This document shows positions 1-7,580 of a stretch of 13,187 bases of DNA, piece after piece (positions within the stretch are counted from its first letter, which is position 1; every line of letters starts with the position of its first letter). Origin of the DNA: an uncultured Porphyromonas sp. (lineage in GTDB: Bacteria > Bacteroidota > Bacteroidia > Bacteroidales > Porphyromonadaceae); NCBI GenBank assembly GCA_900539765.1, contig UQDF01000046.1, positions 5,001 to 18,187 of the forward strand. Direction: 5' to 3'. The notes under the pieces were generated by a model. It was given only the letters and a program-made list of their open reading frames with translations, was not told the DNA's origin and made no database searches. Both the position numbers and the translations under genes were made by a program.

Positions 1-29
1 ATTTACGAACTATCTTAACTATCCGAGAT

Positions 30-1973
30 ATGAGCGAACTAAATGCCAAAATCCCAGCAGGTGCTTTAGCTGAGAAGTGGACTAACTATAAGGATCATCA
101 GAAGCTGGTTAACCCAGCTAATAAGCGTCTTCTCGACGTTATTGTCGTGGGGACAGGTCTAGCGGGAGCCTCTGCAGCAGCCTCTCTAGGTGAGCTCGGC
201 TTCAACGTGCTAAACTTCTGTATACAAGACTCTCCACGACGTGCACACTCCATTGCTGCACAGGGAGGTGTCAATGCTGCAAAGAACTATCAGAACGACG
301 GTGACTCCATCTATCGTCTCTACTACGATACCATCAAGGGTGGTGACTACCGTGCTCGTGAGGCCAATGTCTATCGCCTCGCAGAGGTGTCAAACGAAAT
401 CATCGACCAGTGTGTCGCTCAGGGCGTCCCCTTCGCACGTGAGTATGGCGGTCTGCTAGATAACCGCTCGTTCGGTGGAGCTCAGGTCTCCCGAACTTTC
501 TACGCTCGTGGTCAGACGGGACAGCAGCTACTCCTCGGTGCTTACTCAGCACTGAGCCGTCAGGTACACAAGGGTAGTGTCAAGCTCTACACCCGCCATG
601 AGATGCTAGACCTAGTCATCATCGATGGTCGTGCTAGAGGTATCATCGCTCGCAATCTGATTACAGGTGCTATCGAGCGCTTTGCGGCTCATGCTGTGGT
701 GATCGCTACGGGAGGTTATGGTAATGCCTTTTACCTTACGACGAACGCTATCGCTTCTAATGGTTCAGCCGCTTGGCAGTGCTATAAGAAGGGTGCATAC
801 TTTGGCAATCCTTGTATGGCGCAGATCCACCCGACCTGTATCCCCGAGCACGGCGACTTCCAGTCTAAGCTAACGCTTATGTCGGAGTCTCTCCGTAATG
901 ATGGACGTATTTGGGTACCCAAGAAGCTAGAGGACGCTAAGGCGCTACAGGCAGGTACTAAGAAGGCAAACGATATCCCCGAGGAGGATCGTGACTTCTA
1001 CCTCGAGCGTCGCTATCCTGCTTTTGGTAACCTAGTCCCTCGTGACGTCGCTAGCCGTGCTGCCAAGGAGCGTTGCGATGCTGGTTTCGGTGTCAATAAT
1101 ACAGGTCTCGCTGTCTTCCTAGACTTTAAGTACGCTATCGAGCGTATGGGTCGTGATGTGGTTGCGGATAAGTATGGTAACCTCTTCCAGATGTATGAGC
1201 AGATCACTGCGGACAATCCCTACGAGACCCCGATGATGATCTACCCAGCTATCCACTACACGATGGGTGGTCTATGGGTTGACTATGAGCTACAGACGAC
1301 TATCCCTGGACTCTTTGCGATCGGTGAGGCAAACTTCTCCGACCATGGTGCTAACCGTCTCGGAGCTTCAGCCCTTATGCAGGGTCTAGCCGATGGTTAC
1401 TTTATCCTGCCCTATACGATACAGAACTACCTCTCGGATCAGATTCAGGTACCGCACTTTAGCGTAGACCACAAGGAGTTTGACGAGGCCGAGAAGGCGC
1501 TCAAGGAGCGCATCCAGCGCATTGCCTCAATGCATGGTAAGCGTTCGGTCGATAGCATCCACAAGGAGCTAGGACATATTATGTGGGAGTATGTCGGTAT
1601 GGCACGCTCTAAGGAGAGCCTACAGACAGGTATTGAGAAGATCAAGGCGCTACGCAAGGTCTTCTGGAGTGACCTCCACCTACCAGGTAAGGTCGATGAT
1701 CTCAATATCGAGCTAGAGAAGGCTCTGCGTCTGGCAGACTTCCTAGAGATTGGCGAGCTGATGGCACACGATGCGCTCGACCGTGAGGAGAGCTGTGGTG
1801 GACACTTCCGCATAGAGCATCAGACTGAGGAGGGTGAGGCAAAGCGTGACGATGAGAACTTTGCTTACGTCTCCTGCTGGGAGTATCAAGGCGAGGGTCA
1901 AGACCCTGTCATGCACAAGGAGCCACTGGTATACGAATTCACCGAGCGTCTCCAGCGTAACTATAAGAACTAA
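30..1973 (+). CDS. frdA: Fumarate reductase / succinate dehydrogenase flavoprotein subunit
   Basis: This 647-residue protein is the FAD-carrying catalytic subunit of the membrane-bound fumarate reductase/succinate dehydrogenase complex; it faces the cytoplasm and interconverts fumarate and succinate. The sequence shows the dinucleotide-binding GTGLAG at residues 41-46, the AHSIAAQGG segment whose His73 aligns with the covalent FAD-attachment histidine, IHPT at 266-269, the VPRDVASR active-site segment with the proton-shuttling arginine Arg338, HYTMGG at 409-414 and GEANFSDHGANRLGAS from 432. Length fits the large Bacteroidota/epsilonproteobacterial-like form rather than the shorter enterobacterial one. 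The ATG at 30 gives a normal N-terminus. frdB follows after 24 nt. The cytochrome b subunit (frdC/sdhC) would normally lie just upstream and is outside the window. In anaerobic Bacteroidales the usual direction is fumarate reduction, which is assumed here. Confidence 0.97.
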   Translation: MSELNAKIPAGALAEKWTNYKDHQKLVNPANKRLLDVIVVGTGLAGASAAASLGELGFNVLNFCIQDSPRRAHSIAAQGGVNAAKNYQNDGDSIYRLYYDTIKGGDYRAREANVYRLAEVSNEIIDQCVAQGVPFAREYGGLLDNRSFGGAQVSRTFYARGQTGQQLLLGAYSALSRQVHKGSVKLYTRHEMLDLVIIDGRARGIIARNLITGAIERFAAHAVVIATGGYGNAFYLTTNAIASNGSAAWQCYKKGAYFGNPCMAQIHPTCIPEHGDFQSKLTLMSESLRNDGRIWVPKKLEDAKALQAGTKKANDIPEEDRDFYLERRYPAFGNLVPRDVASRAAKERCDAGFGVNNTGLAVFLDFKYAIERMGRDVVADKYGNLFQMYEQITADNPYETPMMIYPAIHYTMGGLWVDYELQTTIPGLFAIGEANFSDHGANRLGASALMQGLADGYFILPYTIQNYLSDQIQVPHFSVDHKEFDEAEKALKERIQRIASMHGKRSVDSIHKELGHIMWEYVGMARSKESLQTGIEKIKALRKVFWSDLHLPGKVDDLNIELEKALRLADFLEIGELMAHDALDREESCGGHFRIEHQTEEGEAKRDDENFAYVSCWEYQGEGQDPVMHKEPLVYEFTERLQRNYKN

Positions 1974-1997
1974 GCAACCCTGTAGATAATCATAGCA

Positions 1998-2753
1998 ATG
2001 GATCACAATATAAATATCAAAGTCAAGGTATGGCGTCAGAGAGGTCCCCGCGAGAAGGGACACTTTGAGACCTATGCACTCAAGGATGTGCCTCAGAGCG
2101 CTTCTTTTCTTGAGATGATCGACATACTCAACGAGCAGCTCATAGCCGAGGATAAGGAGCCCGTTATCTACGACCACGACTGTCGTGAGGGTATCTGCGG
2201 TATGTGCTCTATGTATATTGATGGGCATCCACACGGTCCTGTCGATGCCATCACCACTTGTCAGCTACATATGCGCACCTTCAAGGATGGTGACACCATC
2301 ACTGTCGAGCCATGGAGATCTGCAGGCTTTCCGATTATTCGCGACTTGATGGTCGATCGCTCCGCCTATGACAAGATTATACAGGCTGGTGGTTATGTCT
2401 CTGTCAATACGGGAGGTGTACCTGATGCTAACTCGATCCCCATCCCCAAGCACAAGGCTGATGAAGCGATGGACGCAGCCTCTTGCATCGGCTGTGGCGC
2501 TTGCGCTGCTGCCTGCAAAAACGGTTCCGCTATGCTCTTCGTCTCTGCCAAAGTGAGCCAGCTAGCTCTGTTGCCACAGGGTCGTGCTGAGGCGCACAAG
2601 CGTGCCAAGGCGATGATCGCTAAGATGGATGAGCTAGGCTTCGGCAACTGTACGAATACCCGTGCCTGCGAGCTGGAGTGCCCTAAGAGTGTCTCCATCA
2701 GCCACATCGCACGTCTCAATCGTCAGTTCATCGGCGCTAAGCTGAGCGACTAG
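1998..2753 (+). CDS. frdB: Fumarate reductase / succinate dehydrogenase iron-sulfur subunit
   Basis: This 251-residue electron-transfer subunit passes electrons between the quinone-binding membrane anchor and the FAD subunit. All expected cysteines are present. The plant-type [2Fe-2S] ligands are C62, C67, C70 and C88 (DCREGICGMC). The C-terminal bacterial ferredoxin part has C163, C166, C169 and C173 (CIGCGACAAAC) and C218, C224 and C228 (CTNTRACELECP), which is the pattern for one [4Fe-4S] and one [3Fe-4S] cluster. Length is typical. It lies 24 nt after frdA in the same direction and is followed by a strong terminator, so it is the last gene of the frd operon. No cluster ligand is missing and nothing suggests loss of function. 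Confidence 0.97.
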   Translation: MDHNINIKVKVWRQRGPREKGHFETYALKDVPQSASFLEMIDILNEQLIAEDKEPVIYDHDCREGICGMCSMYIDGHPHGPVDAITTCQLHMRTFKDGDTITVEPWRSAGFPIIRDLMVDRSAYDKIIQAGGYVSVNTGGVPDANSIPIPKHKADEAMDAASCIGCGACAAACKNGSAMLFVSAKVSQLALLPQGRAEAHKRAKAMIAKMDELGFGNCTNTRACELECPKSVSISHIARLNRQFIGAKLSD

Positions 2754-2781
2754 CGAGACAAGGTGTCTCATCTATAAATAT

Positions 2782-2826
2782 ATAGGTAGTACTTTCCCAT
2801 TAGAGAGGGTACTACCTATTTTTTTT
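2782..2826 (+). terminator. Intrinsic terminator of the frd operon
   Basis: A perfect 11-bp stem, ATAGGTAGTAC at 2782-2792 pairing with GTACTACCTAT at 2809-2819, encloses a 16-nt loop. It runs directly into a tract of eight T at 2819-2826. It sits 28 nt after the frdB stop codon, as expected for a rho-independent terminator. Confidence 0.93.
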
Positions 2827-2923
2827 GATTATCAGTGTTGTCTATCGAATCTCGTGACTATGGCAAAGGTTCGCGGGCTTAAGATATACCGATAAGTTTA
2901 CTGACTTAAGGTCAGATTGTAAT

Positions 2924-3295
2924 ATGCTCAAGCAGCTTCTTCTCGTAGCTCTAGGCGGTGCCCTCGGGAGTACTCTGCGCTATCTTACAGCCATCCTGCT
3001 AGCTCGTCACTATACGGGCTCTATACCCTTGGCGACGCTCGTAGTCAACGTCTTGGGCTGCTTTCTCATAGGTCTCTTGATCGGCTTATGTAGTGATACA
3101 GGGTATCTTCGGTTGCTCTTTATCACAGGCTTTTGCGGAGGGTTCACCACCTTCTCGACTTTTACAGCCGAGAGCTACGCCATACTCCGTGAGGGAGCTT
3201 ATGTGTTGGCTATCCTCTACATTGTGGGTAGTGTGCTGATCGGTCTGCTCGCTCTCTGGGGTGGTGTATGCTTGTCACGCAGCATCACACCTTGA
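2924..3295 (+). CDS. crcB: CrcB/Fluc-type fluoride ion channel
   Basis: This 123-residue, very hydrophobic protein has four predicted membrane segments. The Fluc family exports toxic fluoride as a dual-topology dimer. Family landmarks are GGALGSTLRY at residues 11-20, LATLVVNVLGCFLIG with the conserved Asn42, and GFCGGFTTFSTF at 69-80, which carries the phenylalanines (F77, F80) that line the pore. Length is normal for a single-gene homodimeric Fluc. The ATG at 2924 places the first helix correctly. The gene stands alone, after the frd terminator and converging with the accessory cassette on the other strand. No canonical fluoride riboswitch was recognised upstream. A weak -7-like box, TAAGTTTA at 2893-2900, is the only promoter hint. 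Confidence 0.93.
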   Translation: MLKQLLLVALGGALGSTLRYLTAILLARHYTGSIPLATLVVNVLGCFLIGLLIGLCSDTGYLRLLFITGFCGGFTTFSTFTAESYAILREGAYVLAILYIVGSVLIGLLALWGGVCLSRSITP

Positions 3296-3512
3296 CGATC
3301 TGCTGTCTGAAGCCAAAGGTGCATAGGAGGTGAAAGGTGCGACGTAATGAACTGCCATAAGAAAGCTATTCGTCTTCCCCTAGAAAAGTCTTGCTTCTAC
3401 CCATTCCTATAAAGGCTAGTATAACGAATCATAGCTGTCTGATGAAATAGGAGGCTTTTCTTTTGCTGAAAGACTTTTATCGGACAGCCATGACAACTTA
3501 GTAGCATAAATG
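3296..3512. other. Intergenic region between convergent crcB and the accessory cassette
   Basis: These 217 nt lie between the crcB stop and the stop of the helicase-fusion gene, which converge. No open reading frame with family character was found. The main content is the long hairpin at 3434-3488. An imperfect inverted pair, AGCTATTCGT near 3364 and ACGAATCATAGCT near 3424, lies just before it. This is the 3' border of the AT-richer cassette. No duplicated attachment site, tRNA end or transposase remnant could be seen. Confidence 0.6.
3434..3488. repeat. Long imperfect hairpin downstream of the cassette
   Basis: The left arm GCTGTCTGATGAAA (3434-3447) pairs with the right arm TTTTATCGGACAGC (3475-3488) over 14 bp, with two G-T wobbles and a 27-nt loop. 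It lies between two convergent genes and could end transcription from either side or protect 3' ends. There is no T tract beyond either arm, so it is not a standard intrinsic terminator. Confidence 0.6.
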
Positions 3513-6182
3513 TCAAAGCGCTTGTTGCTTGAAGAAGTTTGAATACCTGTTATTCCCGATATTGACAAGATATAAGCTATCTCTGGCGCGAGTTATTGCA
3601 GTATAAATGATTTCAGGGGTCATGGGGTCAAAAGGAGAGCGTTCCGACTTGTTCTCCTCGTCAAGAATGATAATAACAGAGGGAGACTCCCAACCTTTGA
3701 AGCTTTGGATTGTAGATATTTTTAGGTATGGCTTGTCGGCTGTAAAGAGGGTTCTCCTAGTATACTCTAGTTTTCGATAGCTTGTTCGAAATCCCCAATT
3801 AGAAGAATCTCCATAAAGATCCTCCAATTGCTCTTGGCTCTCTTTGGAAACGAATGAGATTTCTGTCTGTTTTCCACTGATCTTACGATAAAGATAGTCT
3901 ATATCCTGAAGCAAATCCACTGAAGGAGCAAGGATAACAAAGTCCTTCACGGGGCTATTGTCTTTTGTAAGGATCTCTATTATGTTTGTAGTGAGCTTAT
4001 CTTCGGAGTAATCATCAGATAGGTCTATGTAAGAGATTGTCTGAAAGTTAAGAGCTGAGCTTTGCAGATCCATTTGATCCGTGGGTAGTTCAGATAGGAA
4101 TGTAGATTGAAAGGAGCTCGCTAGGTAAGCTAATAGAGGATTGGTAAAGCGTAGACTGGTATTTAGTTCTTTATTCCATAGACCTCGTATTACTCCTAAT
4201 CGTATATCCTTGTTTGCATCAAGCTCTCTGAGGTAAATGTTTTGCTTAGGATCTCCAAAAACGACAAATTCACCTTTTGGCTCTAGGAATCTTTTGACTA
4301 TCTGGAGCCACTCTGTCTTATAGTCTTGTACTTCATCGACAAAGATGGCTGCGTATCGCTTGGTTCCAGCTATATGGTCAAAAAAAGTTATATCCTCGTA
4401 GGAGTTGAGTCTGATCTTAGGTTTGGGGTTACCCTCATAGGCTCTTAGCCTAAAAAACTTATGATAGTGGCAGATCTCTATTTTGTCCCAATAGAAGTCT
4501 TCTCGTATCTCAGAGAGTCTAGACCTCAGATAGTTTGCTAGAGTGATATTGAACGTTAGTATCAGTACATTTCCACCTGTCCGCTTGAGTGCATTTATCG
4601 CTCGTATAGCTAGTACTTGAGTTTTGCCTGAGCCAGCTACGCCACTTATTTTTTGTTCAGTAGGACGGCTCTGAACGAGTCCTCTTTGTGCTCCTTTAGG
4701 CTCTAACCCATGGCGTCCCTCCTGATAGGAGTGCCAGGAAGGAGAGATCAAAGATGCTATCTTCCTCTTTACAGCATCATTAAAGTCGTTGGAGTAATAG
4801 GAAAACTTTGTCGTCCTATATAGATTCAGTGAGACCCTCTTGTCTTTGATAAACTCTCCTCCGAATAGAGATACATACTTACCCTCACCCTTTTTTGTAG
4901 CCTCTTTAAAAAACTCATCAACCGTGTCCTTGCTGTTCTCTGTAAATATGACAACTTTCTTGATTAGGCTTAGCTTCCTGGGGTCTGCAACAGCTTCCAG
5001 CAGTAGCTCTTCGATACTTTCTACAACGCTGTCTTGACATTTCTCAATTAGCTTTAATGGAGATAGGAGTCGAATATTCTCTTTGGGTAGGTTTATCTCT
5101 AAGTAGTGGTTTTCACTGAGAGGGTCTGATGGCTCCCATTCACAGTTATGTAAGTCATGCTCAAATAGATTAATGAGGAGCATGCCTCTGTTGGGCCTAA
5201 CGATGATGAAATCCACTTTAACCTCATTGATGATAGGATCTACATACAGGATGTCATCAACAGATAAGATGTTTTCTAGCCGGTATGCTACTCTTGCCTT
5301 TTGATCAGACATTGCCCCACTTTGGATCTGTAGTCTGAGGTCATATTCATCAAGAGGTACTTCATCGGAGGAGGGGTATTGTAACATACGATTCATATCT
5401 AGAGAGCACCCATTGTAACAGAAACATCTAGTCATGCAGGTATATAGATGTCCTGTCCTAAGCGTTCGACCGTAGCGGTCGTTATCTTCTTTGCTAAAAT
5501 AGTCTTGATCTCCAAACACAGCACAAAACTGCTCCATCCTATACGACGCCTTGTTTTTGGGCCCCACACATAGCACGAACTGCTTCCCTTGAGAGGAGGC
5601 TACCATACGTGCTATATGAGGTAAGTCAACCTCCTTGACATCAAGAATATTTGAGAAGATGTGAATGATGTTTGGATACTTGTATCCGATAGCGTCTAAG
5701 AAGCTTTTTGAATCTTCTTCAGAGGGCGAAAGAGACTTATTGATGCTATCGATCTGTACCCTTTCTTGTGTGATCTTAGATATATTGCTTACAGCACGGT
5801 CTAGCGCTTGAGGCGATGGTTCGATCAGGGTTATCTTCTTAATCCACTTCAGCAGGTCACGTTCCTTAAGAGCCTCTACGACGACACCAGACCCAATCCC
5901 CTGACCACAACCCCAGTCAACAATCTCAATCGCGCCTTGTAAGTCCTCAAAAGGAAAGTTCATCATCGCTACTCGACACTTACTGGCATGCATCTCCCCG
6001 TAGGCTGACATATAGCAATTGAGAGCATCAGAGGAAGCTAGTAAAGCAATGCCATGCTGGAGCTCTGGATGTAGCCAAGGCCTAGCTTTATATAGATCTG
6101 CTACTGCTTCGTGACACCAATCAATGATATCATAGATGGAGTGGCAGGAAGAGTCGTTGAGCCGAAGAGCATATTCAGACAT
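3513..6182 (-). CDS. Methyltransferase - NERD-like - SF1 (UvrD-type) helicase fusion protein
   Basis: This 889-residue cytoplasmic protein shows three regions. (1) Residues about 20-245 form a SAM-dependent methyltransferase-like domain, with motif I VDWGCGQGIGS at 88-98 and acidic Glu121 in LIEPSPQALDRA, expected to hold the SAM ribose. A cysteine cluster follows (C249, C253, C255, C259). (2) Residues about 284-450 resemble a NERD nuclease-related domain (VDFIIVRPNRGMLLI at 323-337), but the usual E-x-K after the strand is replaced by NLF, so nuclease activity is doubtful. (3) Residues about 490-889 form an SF1 helicase: Walker A GVAGSGKT (514-521), Walker B DEVQD (616-620), motif III GDPKQNIY (643-650), STIQSFKG (823-830) and TAITRAR (861-867), all intact. 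The start is 3 nt after the DUF1848 gene, so translation is probably coupled. The DNA is AT-richer than neighbouring genes, suggesting transfer. Helicase assignment is firm, methyltransferase fold likely, NERD tentative, biological role unknown. Confidence 0.85.
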   Translation of the reverse strand: MSEYALRLNDSSCHSIYDIIDWCHEAVADLYKARPWLHPELQHGIALLASSDALNCYMSAYGEMHASKCRVAMMNFPFEDLQGAIEIVDWGCGQGIGSGVVVEALKERDLLKWIKKITLIEPSPQALDRAVSNISKITQERVQIDSINKSLSPSEEDSKSFLDAIGYKYPNIIHIFSNILDVKEVDLPHIARMVASSQGKQFVLCVGPKNKASYRMEQFCAVFGDQDYFSKEDNDRYGRTLRTGHLYTCMTRCFCYNGCSLDMNRMLQYPSSDEVPLDEYDLRLQIQSGAMSDQKARVAYRLENILSVDDILYVDPIINEVKVDFIIVRPNRGMLLINLFEHDLHNCEWEPSDPLSENHYLEINLPKENIRLLSPLKLIEKCQDSVVESIEELLLEAVADPRKLSLIKKVVIFTENSKDTVDEFFKEATKKGEGKYVSLFGGEFIKDKRVSLNLYRTTKFSYYSNDFNDAVKRKIASLISPSWHSYQEGRHGLEPKGAQRGLVQSRPTEQKISGVAGSGKTQVLAIRAINALKRTGGNVLILTFNITLANYLRSRLSEIREDFYWDKIEICHYHKFFRLRAYEGNPKPKIRLNSYEDITFFDHIAGTKRYAAIFVDEVQDYKTEWLQIVKRFLEPKGEFVVFGDPKQNIYLRELDANKDIRLGVIRGLWNKELNTSLRFTNPLLAYLASSFQSTFLSELPTDQMDLQSSALNFQTISYIDLSDDYSEDKLTTNIIEILTKDNSPVKDFVILAPSVDLLQDIDYLYRKISGKQTEISFVSKESQEQLEDLYGDSSNWGFRTSYRKLEYTRRTLFTADKPYLKISTIQSFKGWESPSVIIILDEENKSERSPFDPMTPEIIYTAITRARDSLYLVNIGNNRYSNFFKQQAL

Positions 6183-6185
6183 ACA

Positions 6186-7253
6186 CTATCGTCCTGTTAT
6201 TGTCTCAGACTGGGGAGTCTCTTGATGCGCTTTCCAGTTTTTCAAAGCTAATTGTTTGGTCGCATTAGCATAACAATACTCGCAAAGGTGAGGACAAGTA
6301 TTATACTCCCCGATATCCTTGGAGGCCATACATTCACAGAATTCACGTTGACCTCGATCTTTCTTATGCGAGCTGATGAAATAATGATTGTGTGGCAAAA
6401 GTATGGCACCTTCAGGTAGTTCTGTATTACCAAATAGTGTCGGTCCTGGGACCTGTTCTATCTTTACCTTCATAAAGTCCATAAGAGCCTTATCTTCGTA
6501 AGCTAGTCGAGTGATAAGATCACCATCAATGCAGCGGTTGTGTTCTATCCCATATTTAGAGAGATCAATTCTCTCTCCACAAGTAGCTAAGCGAAAGTTC
6601 CAGCCTCGTGCGACATTCATTTCAGATAATTTTTTTGCGAATTCCTCCATTTCACACTCCCCCCACTCTATATAAGAAGTCCCAGCCTGTTCAAGATTGT
6701 GCTTCACCTTCTTATATATAGCGATATCTGCATAGCTGAATACTAGCTTTTCCGTATACTCCTTCAGCTGATCGCCTATGTTTTCGACTTTACGCAACAG
6801 CTTATCAATCGAAATGTCTTTCGTTAAGATCATCGGATCAAAACGCCAAATGACAGCGCCTTTACCTAACTGTCGGACGAGCTTTTGAAATGTACTGATA
6901 CGGATAGCTAGCGAGGGTGTGTTTTCAAGTTTTTCCTGCTCGTAGTCGTTTAGAGTGTATTGTATATAGCATTTGATATTGCGCTCTCTCAATAGATGTA
7001 GATAAGGCAATAGTGGTAGAGGATTTTTCGACCAAAACACAATGAATCTGGTCTTTGCAAATGATATATAGGATTTGACTCCATTGAAGGGATTTGTCCA
7101 TACTGAGTATCCCTTTTGAAGTCGATAGAAAAACCAGTCCGAGTAAAACGCTGGTATGTCGGTACTCCTACTTACAGATACTATAAGAGGAGCCTGCATG
7201 GTCTTCAGCGTACCATCTTCTGTATATTGTTTTATCTTACTCCATGTAGCCAT
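6186..7253 (-). CDS. DUF1848 family protein (radical-SAM-like Fe-S motif at C-terminus)
   Basis: This 355-residue protein matches the DUF1848 pattern: IVSVSRSTDIPAFYSDWF near the N-terminus, TNPFN, then IVFWSKNPLPLLP, YIQYTLNDY, VIWRFDPM and the C-terminal signature DIGEYNTCPHLCEYCYAN. The last contains C-x3-C-x-aromatic-C, identical in form to the radical SAM [4Fe-4S] motif and similar to spore-photoproduct-lyase-like proteins; two further cysteines (CEC) precede it. In the family the motif is at the C-terminus instead of the N-terminus, suggesting a permuted barrel. No activity has been established to my knowledge. I chose the ATG at 7253; an in-frame TTG at 7262 would add three residues. 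It is the first gene of a two-gene unit with the helicase fusion and lies after a -7-like box at 7335-7342. The cysteines suggest an oxygen-sensitive Fe-S enzyme, perhaps acting on nucleic acid given its partner (inference). Confidence 0.88.
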   Translation of the reverse strand: MATWSKIKQYTEDGTLKTMQAPLIVSVSRSTDIPAFYSDWFFYRLQKGYSVWTNPFNGVKSYISFAKTRFIVFWSKNPLPLLPYLHLLRERNIKCYIQYTLNDYEQEKLENTPSLAIRISTFQKLVRQLGKGAVIWRFDPMILTKDISIDKLLRKVENIGDQLKEYTEKLVFSYADIAIYKKVKHNLEQAGTSYIEWGECEMEEFAKKLSEMNVARGWNFRLATCGERIDLSKYGIEHNRCIDGDLITRLAYEDKALMDFMKVKIEQVPGPTLFGNTELPEGAILLPHNHYFISSHKKDRGQREFCECMASKDIGEYNTCPHLCEYCYANATKQLALKNWKAHQETPQSETITGR

Positions 7254-7334
7254 AATTCTCAATACCTACGTAGAGACTACACTATTGCAAAGATCTTTCT
7301 ATGGACAATTGAAGCTGATAGTGAGTCTTCAAGA

Positions 7335-7342
7335 CAAAGGTA
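7335..7342 (-). promoter_or_regulatory. Putative -7 box of the DUF1848-helicase unit
   Basis: On the minus strand this reads TACCTTTG, a full match to the Bacteroidota -7 consensus TAnnTTTG, about 80 nt before the ATG at 7253. No convincing -33 TTG is seen upstream. The leader between box and start contains CCTACGTAG (7265-7273), close to the core of the CACGTGG repeats nearby. Confidence 0.5.
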
Positions 7343-7411
7343 GCACTTTATTATGATCTTTACACTTCGATTGTCGAGTAGAGTCGCATCATCGTCAGAG
7401 ACTTAGATTCG

Positions 7412-7454
7412 ATAGCCACGTGGGAAATTTCAAATATCCACGTGGCTATTTTTT
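7412..7454 (+). terminator. Terminator-like hairpin inside the repeat cluster
   Basis: ATAGCCACGTGG (7412-7423) pairs perfectly with CCACGTGGCTAT (7438-7449), followed by T at 7449-7454. The form is that of an intrinsic terminator on the plus strand, yet no plus-strand gene lies just upstream. It may insulate the DUF1573 promoter or simply be part of the repeat. Confidence 0.5.
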
Positions 7455-7580
7455 ATTCTCCACGTAGGGGCGAAACGATTCCTCCGAAGTTTCATTTGAT
7501 TCCTCCGAAGTTTCATTTCACGCCTACGTGGCTATTTTTTATTCTCCACGTGGGGATTTGAGAATTTGCACGTGGGGAAT
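7412..7580. repeat. Cluster of CACGTGG palindromes, hairpins and direct repeats
   Basis: Six copies of a CCACGTGG-like core lie at about 7416, 7438, 7460, 7524, 7546 and 7569; two have the variant CCACGTAGG/CCTACGTGG. Arms 7412-7423 and 7438-7449 form a perfect 12-bp hairpin followed by six T. Arms 7460-7472 and 7521-7531 pair apart from two extra G and are also followed by a T6 run. A 26-bp segment is repeated exactly at 7440-7465 and 7526-7551. A 21-bp unit is repeated exactly in tandem at 7477-7497 and 7498-7518 and lies inside the second pair of arms. The cluster looks like a composite intergenic repeat element with terminator-like halves; no coding capacity is seen. Confidence 0.85.

Noticed and set aside
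1743..2234. 163-codon minus-strand frame over the frdA/frdB junction
   Set aside because: It overlaps two certain genes, is out of their frames and has no family character.
2827..2923. Possible fluoride riboswitch before crcB
   Set aside because: The conserved crcB-motif segments (a GGNGATGG-type start and matching pseudoknot bases) are not present; only a loose GGC/GCG resemblance was seen.
7116..7356. Plus-strand frames over the start of the DUF1848 gene
   Set aside because: They lie opposite conserved DUF1848 residues and the cassette promoter; no domain or initiation signal supports them.
7412..7580. CRISPR array
   Set aside because: Repeats are palindromic cores of unequal spacing with repeated rather than unique intervening sequence, and no cas genes are near.
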